A program made the position numbers and the translations under genes. Under the pieces are notes generated by a model. It was not told where the DNA came from and searched no databases. It was given only the letters and a program-made list of their open reading frames with translations. 64,000 nt of DNA from Enoplosus armatus (lineage: Eukaryota; Chordata; Actinopteri; Centrarchiformes; Enoplosidae). Location: contig NC_092193.1 in NCBI RefSeq assembly GCF_043641665.1, positions 18,555,946 to 18,619,945 of the forward strand, written 5' to 3'. This document shows positions 35,073-47,600 of the stretch, in pieces (positions within the stretch are counted from its first letter, which is position 1; each line of letters starts with the position of its first letter).

Positions 35073-38000
35073 ATGCTGAGAAAGGTAAGGCTGAAGAAAG
35101 TCTCTCAATACTGACTGTGGAGTTATGAGGATGGATTTCATTGATAAAGTGTTGCTTACCTGACAGCGCTGTGTGATTCAGGAAATACTGTAAACTGATA
35201 GAGGTAGTCCCGTCATAAATTCTGTATTCTGAAGGGCATTTAAACTATTTCTTTAATATTGATATTTACTGTGCTCTGTTTTCAGGGGGAGTGGGTTTGG
35301 GCGGACTCGGCCATCGGCGTACCCATTGGGGCGAGGGTCAAAGTTACACCGTCTGGCCAGCGGTTACTGGTGGACGATGAGGGAAAGGTAATGAACACCC
35401 TTTGCTGGCTTAGATACAGAGCAAGATGTACCCTTAAAGTGTGGTTTCACTTCTTACTCTTGACCTCTCCCAGGAGCAGAGTCTGTCCCTGGAGCAGGAA
35501 GCCTCTCTCAGGGTCATGCACCCCACATCGGTGGAGGGCGTGGACGACATGATCAAACTGGGAGACATGACCGAGGCCTGCCTCCTCAGGAACCTGCTGC
35601 TCCGACACAAACAAGGCATCATCTACGTAAGGCACACGTGTAACACACAAACTGTAGTCTACCTTTGGAAGTGAACCACCTGCCACTGGGGTGAATGAAT
35701 TAGTAATTAATTATAACCTGAAATAAGGTGATTTTTTTTTCAAAATATTAAAAAATAATGAAAATCTTGATAGTAACGTACTTGATGGTTCCTGAGGATA
35801 ATGGACAATCGCTCCTGTAGAACGCTTTTAATTTGTGCACCCAAAAAATCCTGCACACATCCAGTACCTCACACCTCCATCCCGTAAAATGGATATACTT
35901 ATAAACAGCACCCGCATGGCATGCATAGAAATGAAGGTCAATGAGCTTTTCTTATTCTAAACAAAACCCCACACAGTGCACTACCCATTTAAAGCAGTTC
36001 TGTGGATCATCCTGAGCACCTGGGACATTCTCTGGCAAGATTCATCTGTCAAATTTGACATTTTGCAAAGCTTTGAACATCTCAAACTAAATTCCATTCG
36101 CCTACATTGTATTGGGGTGGCAGCACAAACCCCAGAACTGCATGGCTAGATACCACCAGGGGTAAGTGGGAAAATGTGTTTTTTCTTTTGTTGATCTGAC
36201 ACTTTTTAAAACCAATACAACTGCAGACCTCAACCCCAGACTAAATGACTTCAAATGTGATTGTAACCACAGCCATGTGTTCTGATTTTAGACCTACACA
36301 GGCTCTGTGCTGGTGGCAGTGAACCCGTATGAGGATTTTCCGATATATGCAGGGGACAAGGTGAGACTGGCGTTAACATTCATCATAGAAGCACTACAGT
36401 TGCGGATCATTTTCATTTTCCTCTTTGTCAAAGATTGCAAGTGATGGGTTTCATGTGTGTGTCCTGTTGTCCTTCAGATGACGTTGTACCACGGTCGAAA
36501 GCTGGGGGAACTCCCTCCGCACATCTTTGCCATCGCTGAATCCAGCTACAGTAACATGACACGCAACCTCAAGAACCAGTGCTGCATCATCAGGTCAGAA
36601 TACCTCCCTTGCCCAAAAGGTCCCGACGCCCTGTCAACTGTTACTTCTTTCACTCGTTCTTTTCTTCTGTCTTTCCCTCAGTGGGGAGTCAGGAGCCGGG
36701 AAGACAGAGAGCACCAAGCTGATCCTTCGGTACTTGGCAGCAGTCAGTGGCGAGCTCTCTGAACAGAAGATTGAGCAGCAGATTCTGGAGTCTAACCCGA
36801 TACTAGAAGGTACTACATCAGCACCACTGTACTTCACATTCTCAATAGACGAGCAACACACACACACACAAACACACACACATACACAGAATAAATGGTT
36901 GGAAAGTGTTCAAACATCCCCCCGTTCTGTTCCGTACAGCGTTTGGAAATGCTAAAACGATCCGCAATGACAATTCCAGTCGCTTTGGGAAATACTTGGA
37001 GATCTTCTTCAACAAGGACGGAGTGATTGAAGGCGCTCGCGTGGAGCAGTATCTTCTGGAGAAGTCTCGTGTCTGCCATCAGGTGAGGTGGCTCCATCCA
37101 AACAGCTCCTATTATCTCTAAGGAGGGCAGATCTGTGCTGTAGACCTATAAAAGCACAGTGCACTATCTGTGGCAGGGCTGGTCAAACAAGGAAGCTGTT
37201 ATCAAGGGCAATAAGCTCTCTGTAGGCCTGTAGAGAAAGCAGACCATTCCACGTGCCTTTCAAACACCTTTAGTTGACCTTTTTGTAACAACAATACTTA
37301 CTTTTTGCTCCACAACCTCAGGCCCTGGGGGAGAGAAACTACCACGTGTTGTACTGCATGCTGGCAGGAGTCGCAGCAGAGGAAAAGAAAACTTTGAGCC
37401 TTGGAGATGCTAAAGAATACAGATTCCTTAACAAGGTATCACAATAGCTTTCTGCAGCTCACACACACTCAACATGTTAGCTACCCACAAGAAATAATCC
37501 AAACCTCCCCTCTCGTGTGCTGCAGGGCGGCTGCATCGCGTGTGACGCCAGGGACGATGCAAAAGACTACAAGCATATTCGTTCTGCCATGAAAATCCTG
37601 ACCTTCTCAGAGAGCCAGTGTCAGAGGATCCTCAAGCTGCTGGCGGCCATATTGCACCTGGGAAACGTCTGCTTCGAGGGTGAGACCAGCTGAACATTCT
37701 GCGCTTTAGTTTTACTTTCAATTGAATCATTATATTTAATGTCAGGATCGTCTCAACAAAAATGTTGATAAAACAGAGCTAGCAACTATACGAGACTCTA
37801 ATCCTAACTTTAGTGCATGCTACATTATGATTCAACGCTGAAAGCAAATAGACACACAGTAAAGAGCTAGAACACAATGCAAAGTGTAATTAGCAATAGC
37901 AAAGTAGCAATAAAATGTACTGTGGACAAATGGCTCCTGTCAGTGTAATATTAACATCTTATATTCTGTTGCAGCTGGTTGAGGTGAAGCTAATTTTGAT

Positions 38001-41000
38001 TTATACACTGTTAATTAACCTCAAGCAATGCACTGTATTTTATAAGCTCATCATAGTTTTCGTATATAATAAATTAAGATATTAAATAAATGTAGTGGAC
38101 TAAAAAATACAATAATTCCTTCTGATGTGTAATGGAGTATAAAGAAGCATAAAATGGAAATGCTGAAGTACAAGTACCTCAGAATTGTACTTAAGTCTTA
38201 TACTTGAGTAAATGCACTGAGTTACATCCCACCACTGCCTTTGCAACACAACAAACTACTATTTTGATGGTCTTGTGTTCCCACCAGCCAACATACAAAA
38301 TAACTTGGAAACCAGTGATGTCAGCAAGTCAGAACATTTCAGCATTGCGGCGTCACTACTGGAGGTGAGCACTTCCTTGATCCTACACTTGCTTTTTGTG
38401 ATAGTTGACATCAAAACGTGATTAACGGATTGTCATTCCTCAGTAGGAAACTATGATGTTTTTGTATTGTTTTCCGCAGGTCCAAAAGTCTTCCCTGGCA
38501 ACAAGTTTGACCCATCGTTCCTTCATGACCAACAGGGAGAGGGTGACCAAACCCCTCAGCTCCGAACAAGCCTCTGACTGCAGAGACGCCTTCGTCAAGG
38601 TAATGAAGCCGGCCCAGTGATGGTAAATCAGAATGCTGCGTGTTTCCTTATTGGCTCCTGACCCAGGGCGAAAGGTTCATTACCCTATAAATGCTGCATT
38701 TCATAAGGAAGGGTGATTTTAACCTTTGATTGCAGAGAGAACAATTGTTTAACAACAATCATACACACATATTTATAAGAGGAGGGTGCAGCCAGGGTTT
38801 AGAGAGGGGGGTTTCAACATCCAGTCACAGATACACTTCGTGCATAATATTTCTCAGTTTATTTGGGGCAATAACTCATGCCTTGAAGAGCAAATTTAAC
38901 CGTAATTTGTTTCTGATGTTTCAGGCAATCTATAATAAGCTGTTCATATGGATCGTTGGGAAAATCAACAGTGTCATCCATAAGAGGGTGACCAAAAGCC
39001 CCAAATCCTCCTTCCTGTCCATCGGCCTGCTTGATATCTTTGGCTTTGAGAACTTCAACACAAACAGGTCAGGACATTTACTCACGTGTCCTTCAGGCTA
39101 AAGTGCATCACAACTCAACAGCTGCTTAAAACTGAACATGTGTCACCCTGTCGTTTTACAGCTTTGAGCAGCTGTGCATCAATTTTGCCAATGAGAAGCT
39201 GCAACAGTTCTTTGTGGGCCACATATTCAAGCTAGAGCAGGAGGAGTACCTGAAAGAGGACATTGTGTGGAGTAACATCAAATTTAGTGACAACCAGGAC
39301 ATCTTGGACCTCCTAGCTGGGAAACCCTGTAACCTGCTGGCTCTGATAGACGAAGAAAGCCATTTTCCAAAGGTTGGCGGTGCCATACTGTCCTGCTTTC
39401 TTTAATCCATTAATAAACATGATTTGGGAAATGCTGCTTTCACTGTCAAATCCTCCAGTTCAGTCAAATATTTTTTCTTGTCTTTAAGCCAAAGTATTGT
39501 CTGGTGTGTGTCACAGGGCTCAGACGTCACCATGCTGAACAAGATGAACCAACAGCACCGTGGGAACAAGAACTACGTCGCCTCCAGAAGAGAACGTGAC
39601 ACAGACTTCGGGATTTGCCACTTTGCAGGCGTGGTTCACTACGACTCCAAAGGTATAAAAGCAAATCGCAAAAAAAAAGTCAGACTAAAGACTAAACGCT
39701 TGCTATGAGGTGCTCAGTGATGTTCTTTTTTTTTCCCCCAGGGTTCCTGGAAAAGAACAGAGATGCCATCAGCTCTGACATAATGAACATGGTTGAGATG
39801 TCCACCAATAAGCTGCTTCGTCAGATATTTGAGACGGAGCTTTCAACTAATGGAGTGAAGATTAGTAAGAACAAGAAGGTCATCATGACACCTAAGAGCT
39901 CTTTACGGGTACGGCATTTCATGTAGTTTCATGTTGCTGCATCTATCTTTTCTTTGCTCAAGTGAAATGTCGTGCGGATGGGGAGAAAAACAAGATTTTT
40001 AAGAAGCAATTCTAGGTCACAACACTCGTTTTGGTGGACATTTATTGGCGGTCTATATTCAGATACGGTGGAGATGCACTGAGAATGACACCGGTGTGAC
40101 AGTTGCCATTGTATTGCTGACTCAGCATCATGATTTCAGTCTCCTGTCTGTCATCCGTGCAGGCCCAGACTGACAGCCGCAAACAAATGCAGACGCTGAG
40201 CGGCCAGTTCCGCCAGTCCCTGGACTTCCTCATGAAGGCTCTGTCCGCCTGCCAGCCTTTCTTCATTCGCTGCTTCAAGCCCAACAGCGGCAAGCAGTCT
40301 AAGGTGAGTGACACAAGAGCAGCGGCTGCAGCATGGATGGCCTCAGTAACACACAACGGTTGCTATGTGTAGCGTTTTTAAGCACTGTGTCAATGGGCAA
40401 TTATGTACGATGAACAAATGAGATGAGGGTTGCGATGAAGATAAACCACCTTGTGGAAGAGTGGTGGTAGTGTTTGTGTTTACCAACATTAAGACGTTTC
40501 CCCTGAATCCTGCTGTTTCCTGAAATAGTGGAGATGTTGCTGTGAGTCCACCTCCCCTGTCCGCATTTGCTTCTTTCCCCTTTAGCTTATCTGAATAGGT
40601 TAAAGTTAATTTTCCCATCTGCTTCTCAGCCCCTCCACCATCTGCCCTTGCACTGGATAAACAACAACCTCTTCCTGTCTTGTGCCATAAAGCGATTGAG
40701 CAAATTTCCTGGAGAATATATAACCTGCTAACACACAGTGTCACTGGAAAGCCTTAATTCTTCCTTCTAGATTATTTTTTATTTAGCCATGCTAGCCGCC
40801 AAGCTGTGACAATATCTGTCTGTCAGTCCACCGCTCTGGTCCAACTAGAAGGTGGGTTGCCATGACATTTTGTACAAAGATTCATGAGCCCCAGAGGATG
40901 AACCCCCCTATTGCTACCACTGCGGCGATCCCCTGAGTTTTCTTATTGTGCCACTAGCACAGTTTTTACTTATTACCAAATGTTAGCATGTTATCATGCT

Positions 41001-41662
41001 GAACCATATGGTGAGCATGCTCAACATTATACCTGCTAAACATCAGCAGGTTAGCATTGTCATTGTGAGCGTGTTAGCATGGAGTCATTTTGCTGTTGCT
41101 GTGAAGGACGAAGACACAAACACCCACATAGACAGAATATTCACAACCACTTTAACAACCTGCTCTCCTCTAGTTTTTTGACCGAGAGCTGTGCATGCGT
41201 CAGCTGAGATACTCCGGCATGATGGACACCATCCGCATCCGGAAGCTGGGATACCCAATTCGCCACACCTTTGAGGAATTCCTGAAGCGCTACAGGGTGC
41301 TACTGAGGACGACCGTCTGTGACCCCAGAAAGGTTAGTGGTTACGTAGCCCTGTCGACAATCAAACGTTACAATGTTGACTGTCGATCACAAGTGTCATG
41401 TTTGTGAAATCTAAAATCATATAGCTAAACGTCACTCAATATAATGCTGTAAATGTCATTGTGATGGCCACAAACATGGTTTACTTCTTCATTGTCCTTC
41501 CCCCTGGAGGAGTTTGGGCTGTCATTAGTGTCTCTTCAGCATCAAATCAGTGCTTTATTGTCTCTCCAGGAGACAGCTGCAGCCTGTTGTGAAGCCATCT
41601 GCAAGACAGTGATTAAAGGAGCGGACGAGTGGAAAATAGGCAGGACCAAGATTTTCCTGAGG
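35073..41662 (+). other. myo7b: myo7b motor domain block, coding exons 1-18
   Basis: Exons: 35073-35084, 35286-35387, 35474-35626, 36292-36360, 36478-36593, 36682-36809, 36940-37082, 37322-37435, 37526-37679, 38288-38364, 38480-38599, 38925-39067, 39162-39372, 39517-39652, 39742-39908, 40163-40303, 41174-41332, 41570-41662. The P-loop GESGAGKT is at residues 152-159, switch [11 protein letters not shown] near 203-212 and switch [10 protein letters not shown] at 433-440. The actin-binding region has FIRCFKPN (usually IRCIKPN) and the converter has [15 protein letters not shown]. All nucleotide-contact motifs are intact, so an active ATPase is expected. Confidence 0.92.
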
Positions 41663-44600
41663 GTGAACAGAACTTGCCATTCAAATCGTGTTGTATTGCA
41701 GCTTCTTCTCAATTGTTTTGAAACAGCAGAGCATCACAGTATTAAGTGGCACTGGTAAAGTAGAATAAGTGTTGACGTTATATTGTCTCTTAGGTGATTT
41801 TTGAGCACTGTTCAGTTGTTGCTGCGTGCCACTTTATTTCAGGACGTTCACGACGCCGTCCTGGAACGACTGAGGGAACAAGAACTCAGCAGAATCGCTC
41901 TGGTGATCCAGAGGGTCATGATGGGACACAAAGACAGGTGCAGTTTTTAAGAAGTGTAAAGGGGAAATCACGTATATAGATTATGAACTCTACTATGAAA
42001 GTTAAATGAGGTCATGGGTACGATACATTATCCTTGTTTATCAACAGGTCTGTGTATGACTGTAGCTAAAGATAGTGTTATTTTCTTGACATACCTGCTG
42101 CCAGATCAAGTAGGGGTTATAGAAAAAGACATGTGTGAGTGTCTTTTTATTCCTTCACTTAAATTCTTTACTTCTCCTCTTTTTGCAGAAAGTCTTTTCT
42201 GAAGAAGCGGAGGGCAGCTGTGGTGTTGCAGAAGCACTGGAGAGCTTACAGACAGCAGAAAGTGCGAAAAACGTTCTGATGCTTAATAAACTTATATAGA
42301 ACTCAGAGCTTGTAGCTGACATAATGCCCTCTCCTTGATGTTTGCTGCACAAAGGGAAACTTATCCATTAAACTTAAACATTTGTTTCCGCTCTTGCTCC
42401 AACCAGCTCCAGCGAGGCTTTGAACGGCTGGCATCAAAGATCCGCAGCAGGAAGCTCCGGTTAGAGTACCAAAGACAGCGAGCAGCAGCGCTCACCATCC
42501 AAAGCCAGGCATGTGCTGGAGATACTGTAAATTAGCTTACGCACTTTGGTGTCCCAGGTTAAAAGTTAATGTAGCTATTGTAACACATGTTTAATATATA
42601 TATATATACTGTATTTATATGCATTTTTATATAAATATACAGTAAAAATGTACATTTCAGCATAATTAAATAAGTTCAAACAATGTTCTGCTTTATATGC
42701 TTTGATATATTAGTATATTTTAAAGCATATCATTTGAATATGAAATATATTACAGTGCATTCAGGAATGTATTTGAGGAATGTCTTTTTTCAATAATACA
42801 TGTATTAAGTGCTTTTTAAAATATTTTAGAAATGGAAATCATTTTTAATCAATTTGTGAATGTCAAATGTATTTTAAATTGCACACCTATTCTTCTTGTT
42901 ATTACGCAGAAACAAAAACGACTTTTCGCTTGGTCCATTTGCAACTGAAAGACATTAACAAACTTATGAGAATGAATAAGTGTGTTAGTATGATTTAATA
43001 AGACGATTAATAATGTGATTAACTGTAGATGCGAGGCCACCGGGCGAGGAAGGGCTGGAAGCAGAAGAGAGAGGCTGTCATACTGCTGCAGGCTCACACC
43101 AGAGGACTGCTGGCCAGAAGAACAGCTGAGAAGATGAGGAGTGACGTGAGAGCTCAAAGTCTTGACACTGGACATGGCACGATGAACGCATTGTGTTCTG
43201 ACACCTTTTCACCTCCCCTCTTTCTCTGTCCTCACTCCACCCAACTCCCTCACAGGCTGCCCTGCTACGCCTGGAGAAAGAGAACCAAGAGCGGATTGCC
43301 TTGGAGATTCAGCAGCGTCTGAAAGAAGTTATCGCAAAGTTGCCGCAGGACGAAGAGGAGGAGCCTGAGCCGATCACTGAGCAGGATTCAGAGGAGTACA
43401 CGTATGACCTCCAGCCCACACCTCCTGTGCAGGCGGTTGAACTGGAGGCGTCAGAATCAGATGAATCCGAGGTTTGCTGATTGTTCCTGTTGTGTGATCT
43501 GCTAATGTGACATTAATAAATGTCTTGCATTTGACCATGCATGATTAATCGACTGATTGAACCTCTGATATGAATTCTATTTTGACTGTTAAGAAGAGGA
43601 GGAACATGCCAGAGCCGGTGGAGGAAACCTCTGCTGGGACCTCAGAGCTGGAAATCCCTCCAGCTTCAATCTCAACAACCCCCACCCCGTCGCTGGAAGA
43701 GGACGATGACGAGTTTGACGACGGCAGTGACGAGTTTTCATTCTACAAGTTCAGCATCCATCACTTCGAGGGCAACGCCAGCCACACGCACATCACCCAG
43801 AGACTCAGGCAGCCCCTTCTGCCCCACGAAGACGAGGGTGACGCACTGGTGAGAGGACAGGGAGCAGAGAGAGGAAGCTTTCCCCAAAGATTTTCATCTT
43901 TCACCAGAACTCACTCCCACTTGCTCCTCTCATTTTCCCTCTAGGCGTGTCTGACTGTTTTCTGGATTATACTGCGTTTCATGGGGGACATGCCAGAGCC
44001 GAAATCTCTGGACGCGATATCTCAAGTGTCCAGCACCATCTCGCGACATCTGCCTAACAGACAGGGCAGGAGGCTGAGCAACCTTGTGGGATTGGACCAG
44101 GTAACATACTCACATTATTACATGTTGAGAGTAAGAATAATGGTACATTTTGCTGCCACGCATGATTCATGGTGGTTAGAAGTAGATGCTGTAATAAATA
44201 ATGAGAGTTTATTGGACATTTGAATTGTATATCACCAAATGTATTGACCCAACTGTATTACAAACAGCTGTATAATATAGAAGATTAGCTTGAATGTCAA
44301 ATATCTGCTCACCTATTATTATTATGTCTTTTCTGAATAGAAAATACTGAGGAAGAACAAGAAAAAGCTCGGAGGTGGAAACAGAAAAGCTTCCGCTATT
44401 CTTGAGGAGGTCAGCACTAATGTTGCTACGATACTCATCAGTCAAGTCATTGTTCCTGCGTTGATTCGCCAGGTGTGTCGCATGCTAATTGCTCTTTGTC
44501 TTGTTACCTTCACCAGCCAGAGAACTTGACAGAGGACGAGGACATATTGATCGGAGAGGGTCCCACACTGGATCGGCCACTTTCATCCCAGGAAAAACTA

Positions 44601-47600
44601 CACATTATCACCGGATACGCTCTATCGAGACGAGACATAAGGTGAAAATGAAATACTTGTTTACATGAAAGGGGGAAAACAAACTTCAATGCACAGATAA
44701 AATGTCCTGGATGTTCTCTTGGATCTTGTTGCGCTCACTGTTCTAGTCTTTTTTTTTATGATAGTGTATCTGTCTTGTTTAACATTTGGTTGTCACTGCC
44801 TGTCTTTCTCTACCTGTGCAGGGATGAGATCTACTGCCAGATCTGTAAGCAGCTGGTGAACAATAAGAACAGGAGGAGCCGTATACAAGGCTGGACCCTT
44901 CTTTCCATCTGTCTTGGGATCTTCCCCCCAACAGACCTCTTCATGAAGGTCAGTCATTCAGTAATACAGCAGCTTGTAATCAAAAGACTTGCCTTCCTGT
45001 TTATTGCATGGTGTCATTTTAAAGAAATTGCGCTCTTTTATTTTAAAGGGTATCCCTCCTCTGGTAACTCTTTTAATAGTCAGTCTGTCACTGTCAATGA
45101 TTGCTTCTGCTTTTATCACAAACAAGTGTTTAAGGATAAACACAGTTACTTCTGCTTGTAGTTCACACCCACCCACTGTGTTGATATGATCAAAGTAGTG
45201 CAAGATAAAAACACTTGATAAACAAGATCCAATTACTTAATAAAAACTGAAAGAAGCTCAAGTTTGATATGTCAATAATAGACACCATTTTATGTCTGAT
45301 TCTTTTACAGCTTGACAGCATTTTCAACGAATCAGTTACCAGTTCTTGTGTCGTTTCAGCTGAGATGCCATCCACACTTATTTTCTTCCGTTTGTTTGCA
45401 TTGTTTTTTTCGCTCTTGCGGGAGAAAATTGTGCTTTTATCCATTTCCTCTAGTTTGGCAACATATGTTATTAACCCTGTTCTATTCTACTCTGCTTCAC
45501 AGTATTTGGAACATTTTGTCAGCAGAGGGCCAAGTGGCTACGGAGCATATTGTACTGAGCGCCTGTGTCGTATAATAGCCAATGGAGAAAGAAAAGAGTT
45601 GCCCTGTTGGATAGAGCTACAGGTAGAAACACTGGATCATATTTTTATCTTGTTGTTATGGTGACTTTTTCTTTTGTCTGCAACCTCTCTTGACTGTGTT
45701 TTCTTGGCTGGGTTTATTGTTGGATTTTCTCAAGTAGCACGCCTCGGCTGCCGGCTATGAAATTCCAAATTACTGGAATGTTTTCTTGATTTCAGTCCAG
45801 TCTCACCTTCCTTCTCCCTGCTGACAGGCTGCCAAGTCCAAGGAGCCCATAGACATGTCTGTGACTCTAATGGATGAACGTACTGTCAGTCTAAAACTGG
45901 ACTCAGCCTCCACCTCCGCTGAAGTCTGTCAAACTGTGGCTGACGATATCGATCTGCGAGACACATATGGATTCTCCCTGTACATCAGTCTCTATGACAA
46001 GGTGAGCTGTACTTCCTTGTCTCCTGTCTCGTCATATCCATTCAAACTTTCCCTCCCTCTATTTGCATGCAAATGTGCGCATGCTTTGGTTATCCCATAT
46101 ACTGTGAATCCAGTTTCTGAAAGTCCAACACAGAAGATTGTAGAGAACCACACTCACTCAAACCTTGTTGGTCTCCCGTCTCCAGATGTGGTCTCTGGGC
46201 AGCTGTGGGAAGCATGTGTTGGATGCAGTGTCTCAGTGCGAGCAGGAGGTGAGGAGGCAGGGCAAGGAGGAGAAGGACGCGCCCTGGAGGCTCTCCCTCC
46301 GCAAGGAACTGTTCACGCCGTGGCATGACTGCTCAGTAGACCCGATCAGCACGGATCTGATCTACAGACAGGTCATCAAGGGAATCAAGTCGGGGGAGTA
46401 CACCAGTGAGAAGGTGAGGCTCAGGAGTACACCACATACTCAACATAACATCATTTCCTGAAGTGAATCGAAAAGACAAATGTGACTGACACCAACAGTC
46501 GTCGATTTATTCTGTCATAGATGTTTTTTTCTACTTTAATATTTACTGGGTTTTTGTTTGTACATACAACCAAGAAAATGTGTATGTTAACCTATGACTT
46601 TTTCACATCCAGAAATATACCATATGACCAATAACCATTGTTCTATAGTGGGGGATTCAGTCTTATACCAATTTCTTGTTATTGCCTTCTTGCTTGTGAT
46701 CAATAACATCTTGGTTAAATATCGATCATTACCAATGACAAAATAATTTATATTTCCCAGGTACATATAAATGATATTAATGTCCGATCCAAAATAAGCA
46801 AAAAAAAAACAACAAACAATAAACCAGTGTGTGTAAACTGTATCCTATAAAAATGTATTGCATCTCTCAGGAGGATGAATATGTCCAGCTGGCAGCAAAG
46901 CACTATTACATCCAGTTTGGCTCGGCACACAGCAACGACAACGTCAAGAAGGTGGTTCAGGAGTGCATCGCCACCCCGCTTATTGAGAACAAATCTATGA
47001 CAAAGTGGATCCAACTCATCAGCGCAGCTCACTTAAAGGTACAGTGCATGCAGTCAAACAAAAAGGAGCTACTGTATATGACCAAACTGGATTAGTGTGC
47101 ACCATGGTCAGTGTTCTAAATGATTTATTTTTGTTTCTAAATCACATGGGCACAATAAAGGTCACCTCAGGATAATTCTTACATCTTGATCATACAGGGT
47201 CCTTACATCAACGGGAAGCAGGGAACAGAAAGCGTAAAAGGAGAGCTGGTCGATAGCGCCCGAGAGAAATGGCCCCTTCACTTCTCCAAGTTCTATGAAG
47301 TTACAATGATGTCAGGTCAGTTACCCTAATTACAATTAACGTATCTGTTCTGCAGCTGGGATTATTGCAGACGTCATCATTTAACGCAATTAATGTGTGA
47401 AATATGTATGTGGTGAAACATTTGCCCATATCTGTCCACAGGACCTCCTTTGCCCAAAAACAGGTTTGTTGTGTCTGTAAACTGGAATGGCCTCCTCTTC
47501 ATGGATGGAAAAGACAAGAAACTCCTTGAGCTTCCTTACCTAGAGCTAAAGGAAGTAAGAATGAGGTATGGGTAACTTTTTAATTCTTTGTTTTTTTCGT

